Shown in pieces: positions 1 to 9,046 of a stretch of DNA of 64,000 nt. The position numbers and the translations under genes were made by a program. Origin of the DNA: Thelonectria olida (Eukaryota > Ascomycota > Sordariomycetes > Hypocreales > Nectriaceae); the NCBI GenBank assembly GCA_020736575.1, contig JAGPYM010000026.1:526981-590980 (forward strand). Reading direction: 5' to 3'. The notes under the pieces were generated by a model, which was not told the origin of the DNA, searched no databases, and saw nothing but the letters and a program-made list of their open reading frames with translations. Positions within the stretch are counted from its first letter, which is position 1, and each line of letters starts with the position of its first letter.

Positions 1-1
1 G

Positions 2-73
2 GTTGGAGGATATGGACTACCGGAAGTGATTGAGAAGCGTATCAGCAACAACGAGATGGTTTATTTCGCTTAG
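2..73 (+). CDS. Possible 3' end of a gene cut by the left window edge
   Basis: Frame 2 is open from the first base to a TAG at 71-73, giving 23 residues that end in MVYFA. The composition looks protein-like, but the stretch is too short to assign to a family, and an open run of this length occurs by chance. If real, it would be the last codons of a plus-strand gene lying mostly outside the window. Confidence 0.2.
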   Translation, partial: VGGYGLPEVIEKRISNNEMVYFA

Positions 74-141
74 GCCGACTTGGGCTTTCAAGTAGATGGT
101 GAGCATCATACACGGGTAACTCCTTGGGTTGTATGACACGG

Positions 142-392
142 CCGGCATTCTCGTGTGGGGTCACACCTTATCTGCATGATTGCCGGAATGCTGCATCGTT
201 GCCGGATTAGCGTGCGTGTGTCTTGTGATAGTTGCCGGTTTGCCTAATGCCTGGTTATTGCCGGCGATATCTCACAACAAGACGCTCCTTGTGATCGTCA
301 TTAACTTGCACGGAGACGATAATGAAGCAGTGTCCAAAGCCGGTTGGCACTCCCCAAGGCCCCTTTTCGATGTCGACATTTGAAAGCCGGCA
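142..392. promoter_or_regulatory. TTGCCGG motif array upstream of the P450 gene
   Basis: Exact TTGCCGG occurs at 180-186, 199-205, 232-238 and 258-264. Two further CCGGCA cores lie at 142-147 and 387-392. The array is about 280-530 bp upstream of the P450 start codon. The same heptamer recurs in the other promoters of the 0.6-11.3 kb gene group, including that of the group's Zn2Cys6 regulator. I infer a regulator-binding array; CGG half-sites are typical for that protein class. Apart from this array I see nothing in 74-668. Confidence 0.6.
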
Positions 393-668
393 GATGCGTA
401 ATGTTCTGTGCCCGATTTGCTCAGGAACCTGTCAATCTCGCATCTCCACATCTGGGGAATGCGAGGCGTTATCTTGACCCGATGAAGATCGGATACAATA
501 GCCGTTTCCCCCAGTCTCGGTAATGATATCAGCTGGAGTGGCTTTGATCCAATTTCATAGTTTCTGGGTTTTTGAGATCAACCTTGTACATCCTCAAAAC
601 GTTTGAGCGGAACCAGACATTAACCGTTTTGTTCTATTTCACCAGCTGGACTATTCGTGGCACTCAAT

Positions 669-2222
669 ATGGCCCTGGTCCAGCTCCTCCTCAGCCCCTC
701 AGGGCTCACTCTCGTCGCCATCTCAGTCGTTCTCTACCTTGGAAAGCTTCTTGCATCCCAACGAAGACATGGATCCCCTCCACTTCCTCCAGGACCCCCT
801 GGTGAACCTATTCTTGGGCATCTTCGAGTCATTCCAGCCGACAACCCAGAATACGCATATATGAAATGGTCAAAAGAGTACTCGTCTGACATCTTGTCCT
901 TCAGGATCCTGAATCAGCCTGTCATTGTCCTCAACTCGGTTCGTGCCGCGGTTGACCTCCTCGATAAACGGGGCGCAAATTACTGTGACCGTCCACGCTT
1001 TGTTCTTTTTGAAGTTATGGGATGGGGAAAGACTCTCACCTTTTTGCGCTGGGGGCCTTCGTTCCGCATACATCGAAAAATCCTCCAGAAGAGCTTCCAA
1101 AAGAGCAACATTACACAGTATCGGCCTCTCCAGCAAAGAGAAATGACAACCATGCTGAAAGGCATTGTGGACAAGCCTGCTGACTGGGAAACCATCATGC
1201 GACGGTTCGCCACTGCCATCGTCTTGGGCATTGGATTCGGCATAAAAATCGATAAAGACAGCGACCCCTTCATTCAAATGGCTACCGACGCGAGCTATGC
1301 GCTCGGCCATGGCGGTGCACCTGCTGGCACACCTGTTGACTTCTTCCCATTCCTCAAATCCCTACCTTCCTGGTTCCACGACAGATCACTCAAATTTGCC
1401 CGGGACTGGAAATGGGCCATTCTAAACATTCACGACAAGCCGTATGAAGCCGTGGTGGCGTCGGATGAGAAGTCCCAGTGTTTGATCAACACTCTGCTGG
1501 ATCAACGCCAGGATCAGATGGAGAAGGGTGCTGTGCCGGATCTGTCTGTGGATGATATAAAAGGCGCGGCTGGGGCAGTGTATGCTGCGGGACAAGATAC
1601 GACTTGGAGCACGCTCGTCGTGTTTGTTCTGAACATGACATTGCACCCCGATGTCCAAGAAAAGGCGCAACGGATTATCGACGAAGTCATCGGAAGAGAC
1701 CGTCTCCCGACGTTTGAAGACAGACCGAAACTCCAGTACATCGACTACATCGTCCAAGAGACACTGCGTTGGTGTCCTGTTTCCCCTGTCGGCGTTCCTC
1801 ACAAGTCATTACAGGATGATGTCTATGATGGTTATTTCATCCCTGCTGGCTCCGTGGTGTATGCTAACGCTAGGGCAATGACGCGGGATGAGCGCGTATA
1901 CAGCGATCCTGAGGATTTCAATCCGGATAGATACATCCCGATTGGACAGGGTGGCAAAGGCGAGCCGCTCCCCAACGGCCAATTCGGCTTCGGCAGAAGG
2001 GTCTGTGTCGGCAAGCACCTTGCTGAGGCGAGTGTCTGGATCGTAATTGCGGCGATGCTGAGCACGATGAAGATTGAAAAGGCGAGGAACGCTGAGGGAA
2101 AGGAGATAACGCCAAAGGTTGAAGTGACAAACGGTCTTACAAGTCATCCGAAACAGTTCCCTTGCCGTATTGGGCCGAGGGACGGGAGGAGCGTCGAGGT
2201 GATCATGAAGGCAAAGGTTTAA
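669..2222 (+). CDS. Cytochrome P450 monooxygenase
   Basis: Intronless gene of 517 residues, a normal length for a microsomal fungal P450. It has an N-terminal membrane anchor (about residues 5-28), then a proline-rich hinge (PPLPPGPPG). Further on are the I-helix oxygen-activation motif AAGQDTT, the K-helix ExxR in QETLRW, and the heme loop FGFGRRVCVG with the axial cysteine at residue 446. The start is the ATG at 669; the upstream in-frame GTG at 657 is not needed. Overall it resembles the group containing O-methylsterigmatocystin oxidoreductase-type enzymes, but the substrate cannot be read from sequence. It converges on the DHA1 transporter gene, and its promoter holds the densest TTGCCGG array in the window, so it probably belongs to the 0.6-11.3 kb regulon and oxidises that pathway's substrate at the ER. 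Confidence 0.95.
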   Translation: MALVQLLLSPSGLTLVAISVVLYLGKLLASQRRHGSPPLPPGPPGEPILGHLRVIPADNPEYAYMKWSKEYSSDILSFRILNQPVIVLNSVRAAVDLLDKRGANYCDRPRFVLFEVMGWGKTLTFLRWGPSFRIHRKILQKSFQKSNITQYRPLQQREMTTMLKGIVDKPADWETIMRRFATAIVLGIGFGIKIDKDSDPFIQMATDASYALGHGGAPAGTPVDFFPFLKSLPSWFHDRSLKFARDWKWAILNIHDKPYEAVVASDEKSQCLINTLLDQRQDQMEKGAVPDLSVDDIKGAAGAVYAAGQDTTWSTLVVFVLNMTLHPDVQEKAQRIIDEVIGRDRLPTFEDRPKLQYIDYIVQETLRWCPVSPVGVPHKSLQDDVYDGYFIPAGSVVYANARAMTRDERVYSDPEDFNPDRYIPIGQGGKGEPLPNGQFGFGRRVCVGKHLAEASVWIVIAAMLSTMKIEKARNAEGKEITPKVEVTNGLTSHPKQFPCRIGPRDGRSVEVIMKAKV

Positions 2223-2453
2223 ATGGAGAATGAAATAAAGTAATGGGAGCTATAGAAACTTTAGCAATGTGGAAAATTAAAATCGTATCAATTGCCTCCT
2301 ATGGCTTCTTTTTGTAAGGTGTCTATCCAACAAGAGATTACGACATGTGCTCACTTGGTCAAACATGATCAATTCTCCGCACCTCTGGCATTAAAAGCCA
2401 AGACACTCATCCTAGTTGAACCAAATAAGTAACTTTGGTTCATCACGTTGTAT

Positions 2454-4244
2454 CTACACGCCCGCCGCTGTCTCTCCTTTCGCCTCTCGCTTCCTCCTCC
2501 ACCGAGGGCCAAAGCTCATTGCAACATACATCAAAGGCAGCATAGAGAGACAGACAGCACCAAGTAATACATAACTCCATCCGTATCCGAGGCGTCTTGT
2601 CATCCGGTCGATAAGTGAGACTAAAACGGCGGCGAGGCAGCATCTAACTAGATTTGTCTATGAATTGGCAATGTCATTAGCAAAGATGAGGTGAATGTCA
2701 TCGAATCGAGTACTTACGCATGCTGTGGCTGCTGAACTGCGCTTTAGAAGGACGTCGACATTGAGCGTCATTGTCGTGTTGAGGATAGAAATTGACGTCC
2801 AGCCCACTGGCTAAAATTAGCACCTGACTCATTCATTCAGGATGAAAGGCGCGCACATATGACCTGAAGAACGAGAGGTGCCGCCATTTGGACTCTGGTT
2901 TCGATGCACCAGCCCCAACCAACGAGTGCCAGGACAAAGACTACCAGGTGAGCTGGCATAGTCCGTAGTCTTGCTCGTTCTTTCGGGAAATCACCAGAAG
3001 AACCCTGCTCAGCCAGTTTCCTTTTGATGCGTGCATAGTCCCAATCCAAGAGCTTTCCAACGAAAGTGCTTCCAAGAATCATGCCCAATCCAGTGGGCAA
3101 ATAGGATAGACCCAGAATCGTCTCGGATAACCAGGGATAGACTTCTGCAAACGCTGAAGAGATTGTAGAAGTGACAGTGTAGTTGACTGCGTAGACGATT
3201 CCTGTGAATACCAATGTGACAAGAATGTCAGGCAACGCAAATATTGGAAAAGGGTTGATTGGGCTTTTCTGGTGCATAGGTGGCGTGATTGAAAGAGAGA
3301 GTTTCTCCCTTGGCCCAACAAGGGGAACGATGGCACGGTGAATGCCCGTTGTTGGAATTGAGCCGTTTCCTGCAATGTCTCGGAGCGTCTCAGGGAGAAA
3401 GCTAGATGTGGCGTGTGAGCGTGGTTCTAATTGATGTGAAATGAATAGACTGACAGGAGTATGAGAAGGAAGCACACGACTGCCATGATTACGAGAAACC
3501 AGAATATTGACCTCCATCCTAGGTTTTGAGAGAGGGCACCACCAATCGCAGGTCCAATGCAGGGAGCCAACTATCGAAGTAATCAGGGATGTTCAGCATG
3601 ACGAAGCTTGATAGCGCAGGAGGAATAATTACCATGGGGCCCAGGTTGAAGAAACCAACAAATCCTCCTCGTTCTTCGGGCATGGAGATGTCACCACACA
3701 CGCCCATTCCTGAATGGTTAGAGGCAACTTTGAAGATGGTTCATAGATGTTATGTTCTTACCAAGAGCAATTGTGCTAGCACATCCCCCGGCCTGAAGGC
3801 ATCGTAGCACAAGCAACAACCAGTAAGCATCCGTAGGGCATAGTGCTAAGCCAATACAAGAACCTATCAATATTGCAAGGCAGATCAGGAACACAGGTCT
3901 TCTCCCATATCTATCAGACAGAGGACCCCATAACATGGGCGCTATGTGCTTTTGGTCAGCAGATTGTCCGTCGCACGGTTTCAAAATGTTCTCAACGACT
4001 CACAAACTCCTTGAAACACGAGATACGTCGTGACGGACTGATTTAGTGCCTCTATTGACTGCCCAAATACAACGCTGAGTGATGGAATTGCTGGAAAATA
4101 AATGTTTGCAGGCAGAGGGCTGTAAAGACCGGCAATGGCCACAAAAACTACGATGAACCATTTTTCGCGCTTGGTGTAGACGCTATATGGCTCATCTTCA
4201 CGAAGGAGAGTTTGAGGCGTTGAGATGACTTGGGAGAGGACCAT
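2454..4244 (-). CDS. MFS transporter, DHA1 drug:H+ antiporter family (Qdr/Dtr-like)
   Basis: Seven exons on the minus strand: 4004-4244, 3762-3941, 3633-3709, 3455-3570, 2864-3401, 2718-2810, 2454-2657. Joined they give exactly 483 codons (482 residues). The introns are 52-62 nt with GT...AG ends. The N-terminus is acidic (REDEPYSVYTKREKW), followed by the first membrane segment and the MFS motif A in WGPLSDRYGRRP (loop 2-3). The motif-C-like run APCIGPAIGGALSQNLGWR lies in TM5. FLPETLRDIAGNGS begins the central loop, as in fungal quinidine/dityrosine-type exporters. The start at 4244 is the first ATG before the conserved part; a longer upstream open frame exists, so an extra 5' exon is possible. 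It is divergent from the NCS1 permease and convergent with the P450. The likely role is plasma-membrane efflux of a toxic substrate or product. Confidence 0.9.
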
Positions 4245-4946
4245 TGTGTAAGTTTGGGGTACGATGATTTCGAGTGCTTCTTCGGGTTCTTGCGAATTCG
4301 CTGTCTCATTGCATGACAGGCTGCATGCGATATTGGGCTGCAAATGAAGGGAAGCTATCAACCAGCTCGACCAGTCCCCCAAACCCACGTCAAACTTCCT
4401 CGGCCCTGGATTTCGATGTAATTCATTTTTCTTCGCCAATTTCACAGCTGCCAGGATCAAAACTGGGGATTGCCTGTTGGTTGCCCTATCTTGCCGACAA
4501 AAACACCACGCCATGGTGCATTGGTGCATACGCAGCACGCATGCAACGATAAGGACTTTGCCAGCGAAATGCCGCCTTTCCGGCAAATCTGCCGCCGGGA
4601 TCAACTCACTTGTTATCGCCTTGTCCTTGCTTGGGTCCTTGGCATTGATAAGACAAAGAGCGAAGACTGTCTGCGTAGGGAATAACGGGGAGATAGATGG
4701 TGGGCCGCCATAGTTGCAAGCCTCTAGTCTCAGCCCGTATCAGAGATACAGAGATAGCCCAGATAACAGCCCAATGTCGTGTCAGGTAATGTTAATGCGT
4801 AGAAATATTGGCTGCATCCTTCCCCAGAATCAGATCGACTGTGGAGTGCGACGTGCATTGCATACCTAGCCAGACTCGTTGCCATCTTTGCATCCATTCA
4901 TATCTGCTGTTACTGGCCCGGTAGCTTGAATACGCGATCAAACATC
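4245..4946. promoter_or_regulatory. Divergent promoter between DHA1 transporter and NCS1 permease
   Basis: This 702-bp gap separates two divergent transporter genes. It holds one exact CCGGCAA at 4580-4586, flanked by near matches (TGCCGCC at 4569-4575 and TGCCGCCGG at 4590-4598). No gene with family support was found; the open frames across 4270-4700 are not convincing. Confidence 0.5.
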
Positions 4947-6519
4947 ATGTCGGACCCAAACATGATGGAGAAGGGCGCTGTCTCGGAGAGTAAGCCCGAG
5001 ACTGCCAGCAGCCTGGACAACCTCGACACGTCGCAAGGCCAGGTCGACAACTTGAGCGGCTGGAGGCGAATCTTCTACAAGGCGGCGACGTTTGGCCGCG
5101 TCGAGCTTCGGGGCATCCAGCCGATTCCAGTCGAGGAGCGAACCGACACCCAGTTTATTAATGTTTTCACCATTTGGTGGTGCATGAATGCCAACCTTCT
5201 CCCGTGAGTGGCTTCTCAAAACATAACCCTATATGATATATCTTCTAACCTTGTATGCATAGAATCACGTTTGGAATGCTGGGTCCCATTTACGGCCTCA
5301 GCCTTCGCGACTGTTCACTGGTTATCCTCTTCTTTACTCTCCTCACTACGCTTCTCCCGGCCTACTTGTCTACCATGGGACCCAAGACGGGAATGCGACA
5401 AATGATTCAAGCCCGATTCAGCTGGGGTCGCTACCTTGTTGCCGTCCCCGTCATTCTGAACCTTGCGACTCTCACCGGTTTCTGTGTCATCATGGCCGTC
5501 ATTGGCGGCCAGTGTCTCTCTGCTGTCGGCAACGGAAACGTTAGCCCTACTGTGGGAATTGTCATTGTCGCTCTTCTGTGCTTGTTCATTTCCTTTAGTG
5601 GCTTCAAGGTGCTTCACATATACGAACGCTGGGCCTGGATCCCTGCTGTAATCGGCATTATTATTGCAACTGGCACCGGCGGCAAGCATCTTCACGAACA
5701 AGCTCCTACGGAACCCGCGACGGCCCCGAGTGTCTTGTCTTTCGGCATGATTGTTGCTAGCTATATGCTCCCTTGGGCTTGTCTTGCTAGTGACTTTACC
5801 ACCTACCTCACGCCCACGGCCCCGAGCAAGCGCATCTTCGCTTATGCTTACATTGGACTGATTGTTCCGACCATTCTGCTCATGGTTCTCGGCGCTGCCA
5901 TTGCTGGCGCTGTATCCTCTGTCCCCTCGTGGAGCGAAGGCTACGACGCCAACCTCGTCGGTGGCGTCCTAGCAGCAATGCTGGAGCCAGCCGGAGGATT
6001 CGGAAAGTTTGTCGTCGTTGTCCTATCGTTCAGTCTCCTGGGAAACATGGCTGCGACCTCTTATTCCATTACTCTGAACTTCCAGATCCTGATTCCCCAG
6101 CTTGTCAAAGTACCTCGATACGTTTCGCCATCATCCTCACCGTCATTGTCATTCCTGTCTCGATTCGAGCCGCCACGGATTTCTTTGCTAGTCTGGAGAA
6201 CTTTATTGCTGTGATTGGCTACTGGGCATCGGCGTTCCTGGGAATTGTTATTGTCGAACACTTTTGGTTCCGCAAGGGAGATTCTAGCTCGTACAGCTTC
6301 GAGGCTTGGAATGACGCGAAGCAGCTTCCTCCGGGCGTGGCTGCTCTGGCTGCCGGCGCCCTGAGCTTCGGTCTTATTGTTCCGAGCATGTCTCAGGTTT
6401 GGTTCACTGGGCCGATTGCGGAGAAGACGGGCGATATTGGCTTTGAGCTGGCTTTTGTTGTTTCGGGGCTTCTGTATGTGCTGCTGAGGATGTTGGAGAA
6501 GAAGCTTAGCGGACGTTGA
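4947..6519 (+). CDS. NCS1-family purine/cytosine permease (Fcy-like), apparent -1 frameshift near 6120-6125
   Basis: Exon 1 is 4947-5203, followed by a 59-nt intron (5204-5262). The long second exon carries many membrane segments typical of the Fcy2/Fcy21 branch of NCS1 transporters, which import purines, cytosine, pyridoxine or related bases with H+. The match to the family stays continuous through the segment ending LVKVPRY, then resumes one base out of register at RFAIILTVIVIP. One base is missing within the short T run around 6122-6124, and no GT...AG intron can restore the frame. As written, translation ends at 6214 (402 residues), losing the C-terminal membrane segments. With one extra base the frame runs to TGA at 6517-6519 (504 residues), the usual family length. 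It is either a young pseudogene or a sequencing error. The ATG at 4947 (MSDPNMMEKG) is preferred over the in-frame TTG at 4926. Confidence 0.85.
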
Positions 6520-6746
6520 ACTTATGGGAACCATGTTTTTCTTCTGTAGAGGTTAGTATTCGTGATCACATTTGTTGGTAGTGGCGAGATAGATCTATTC
6601 CACACGTGTGCTTGGTATTATAGCGTATTGTGTCCACATGACTGAAGTATTTGCTTGTCGGCACCACAGTGAAACCATCTATGCGAAGTTCATATCCAGA
6701 AGTGACAGTAGTTGGAAAGCTCAAGGATTGAATTCATTATTCTTAA

Positions 6747-7454
6747 TTATTGCCAGGACCATCCCTTTTTGAAACTTTCCAATGCATCCGCTTCAGACAC
6801 CACATCCGCATACTTCGCATTCAAATCAAACAGATTGCCCTGGTGAATCTCATCGCTCCGGTCACCGCATGCTGACCCAACAACCTGGACAGCGGTAAGA
6901 ATGTGTGCTGTCATGAGGAGACGGAGGGAACTTACCATTGGTCGGAAACCATACTGAAGTGCATCCAGAGTCGTCGCTCTCACGCAACCGCTCGTGCTCA
7001 CGCCGCAAATAACGACCGTGTCAACGCCCTTGATAGTGAGTTCTGTTTGCAGGGTCGTTCCGAAGAAGCCACTTGGGTATTTCTTCTTTATCACCGGCTC
7101 GCCCTCGCGCGGGACGAGGCCATCCATCCACTCATTGAGCCCACGGGTATCGTCCTTGTGCCATACGCTCAGTGTCTTTGCCTTCAGCCAGAATAATCCC
7201 GCGTCTGCCATGTTGGGCTCTGTGAACTCAACAGCTGTCCAGTACACTGGGATGTTATTCTCTCTGGCTGCTGCTAGTAGGCTTTGCATGACTTGAGGTG
7301 TTTTGGCGGATGGCTCGTGACCCGTCACATCTAGCGGAGAGCCGGGGGTCCAGTAAGCCTTACAGACATCAATTAGAAGAAGGGCAGGGCGTTTTCCCCA
7401 GCCCATTACTGTGCCATAGCCAGAGGCGGCATATGAATCCGAGATTGATGTCAT
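6747..7454 (-). CDS. Isochorismatase-fold amidohydrolase (N-carbamoylsarcosine amidase-like)
   Basis: Two exons, 6936-7454 and 6747-6884, give 218 residues. The 51-nt intron (6885-6935; GTAAGT...CCAG) is in frame and open, so a naive ORF call would add 17 spurious residues. Removing it restores RPM-VVGSACGDR, as in relatives. The catalytic triad of the cysteine-hydrolase (isochorismatase) superfamily is visible: Asp29 in ALLLIDV, Lys125 in KKKYPSGFFGT, and Cys157 in GVSTSGCVRATT after the cis-peptide-type VST turn. Known members hydrolyse N-carbamoyl compounds, ureidoacrylate or nicotinamide. With an NCS1 base transporter next door (tails 227 bp apart), cleavage of an imported N-heterocycle or its ring-opened carbamoyl product is plausible, but this is inference. 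Two TTGCCGG-type cores lie within 200 bp upstream. Confidence 0.9.
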   Translation of the reverse strand: MTSISDSYAASGYGTVMGWGKRPALLLIDVCKAYWTPGSPLDVTGHEPSAKTPQVMQSLLAAARENNIPVYWTAVEFTEPNMADAGLFWLKAKTLSVWHKDDTRGLNEWMDGLVPREGEPVIKKKYPSGFFGTTLQTELTIKGVDTVVICGVSTSGCVRATTLDALQYGFRPMVSSLRLLMTAHILTAVQVVGSACGDRSDEIHQGNLFDLNAKYADVVSEADALESFKKGWSWQ

Positions 7455-7883
7455 ATTTGGCGTTGAGATAGAACTGCTGGTTGCCGGTTTCGCAAGAGAG
7501 ATTCTTCGGGAAGGGAGCTTGGATACAGTGTCTTCTTCGAGGTGAGTTGATGGGGCACTCTAAGTTTAGAATATCACTGGCGTACGAATCTGGAGTATTT
7601 GATTTAATATTCCGCATAAGAAACCATTTGGCATTCGTGTTGCCCCTCTAAACTGCCGGTGATAGAGGTGGGTCTCATATTGATGCCTCACTGCAGAGGG
7701 GCCGAACCCGGCAAAGTCCGGCACATGATGATGGCGACGAGCGGGGTTCTTTCGTGATAAGATGAATTATCTAATGCTCAGGATCTTCGTGAAAGTTGAT
7801 GGCGTCCGATTATATGTGAACTCATCCGAGAAGAACGCTTGAGTGCTGTTCGCTTCGTTATTGGCGAAACCTCAGCTGTCACC
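7455..7883. promoter_or_regulatory. Divergent promoter with four TGCCGG-type sites
   Basis: The gap lies between the divergent isochorismatase-like and esterase genes. TTGCCGG is at 7481-7487, TGCCGG at 7654-7659, CCGGCAA at 7708-7714 and CCGGCA at 7718-7723; the last two start 10 bp apart. The pattern matches the arrays at 142-392 and 11360-11377, suggesting that one regulator controls both genes. No coding region is apparent. Confidence 0.55.
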
Positions 7884-8988
7884 ATGCCATCAATCCCAAC
7901 AAATCACCAGGAGCCTGGGAAAATATGGCAACCTCTCCATCCAGATGTCCGACACAAACTCGACCCTGAATATGTTGCGTTTCATGACCAGTACATGCAA
8001 TATGTCCAGCCAGACGACACGAAGACATGGGATGGCGCGGCTCGAACCCAACCATCTCTTCCGCCCGGAGGACTCCCCCCAGTCTGCGTAGGTTGTATGA
8101 GGGATGTCCGAGTCGGCAAGTTCCAAGTAAGAGCCTACACTCCAACTGGGACATGTAGGGAAAGTGGATGGCCAGTTTTTATCTGGTTCCATGGTGGTGG
8201 CTGGGCAATCGGCGGCTTGAATGACAACGAGGACTTTTGTACTCGGATTTGCCAAGGTCCGTAAGCCCCCTTCGTGTAAAGATGTCGCAGCTGATTGGAG
8301 AGATGTAGAGGCGCGATGCGTTGTAGTTACTGTCGACTATCGCCTTGCACCAGAAACCCCGTTTCCTGGAGCAGTTGAGGACTCTATCGACGCGGTCCGA
8401 TGGGTTGCAACAGGCCCTTCAGAGCTGGGTAGTATTGACACGACAAATATTGCGATAGGGGGGACCTCTGCGGGTGCCAATCTTGCCATTGTCGGTGCAC
8501 TCGCGAGTGTTGACAGTTCAATTGATCTGCCATCGGCGAAGCCATCGTTGACGAATATGCCCCCTCATCCATTGCTATCGCTACTGCTTGTGGTGCCTGT
8601 CATTGACAACACTGCGACATCTGAAAGCATCTGGGAGCGCAGCGCCCTCACAGCTCCTTGGCTGACTCCAAAGCGAATGGAATGGTATCGCAAGCTTTAC
8701 TTCAAAGATGTCAAAGACAGGCATGGGTGGGACGCAAGCCCGAACTTCGCCCCCGCCGCCTTGCTGAAGCAATTGCCGAACACCTGGATGGCTGTCTCGG
8801 AACATGATCTCTTGGCTCCAGAGGCAGAGCGATTTGGCGAACAACTGAGAGACTTGGGTGTCATAGTCGAAGTAGCTGACGTAAAAGGTGGCACACATTC
8901 GATTCTTACACTGGGAGGGAAAATAGCGAAGGGAGAAAAGCTGATGAAGGATGCGGCAAAGCACCTCTACCAGACATTTTATTCATAA
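7884..8988 (+). CDS. Alpha/beta hydrolase, hormone-sensitive-lipase-type esterase
   Basis: Exons 7884-8256 and 8303-8988 give 352 residues. An alternative splice pair (8260/8301, with a better GTAAGC donor but only a 40-nt intron) also keeps frame and adds two residues, so the junction is unsettled. The HSL family hallmarks are present in order: oxyanion-hole HGGGWAIGG, DYRLAPE, the nucleophile elbow GTSAGAN, the acid in SEHDLLAPE, and the catalytic histidine in GGTHSI. Such enzymes cleave short-chain esters, lactones or carbamates in the cytosol; no signal peptide is visible. It is divergent from the isochorismatase-like gene, with which it shares clustered CCGGCAA sites, and tail-to-tail (58 bp) with the cluster regulator. 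The start is the first in-frame ATG. Confidence 0.9.
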
Positions 8989-9046
8989 AGCCCAGCTCAT
9001 CTGGCCCCTTCCCGGGTCAACACTTATTGCACATCTCATCTTGTGA

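Noticed and set aside
870..1310. 146-aa minus-strand open frame inside the P450 gene
   Set aside because: Complement shadow of a well-supported P450 coding strand; no family resemblance.
8040..8055. tRNA B-box-like GGTTCGAGCC on the minus strand
   Set aside because: It lies in esterase coding sequence with no A box or cloverleaf around it.
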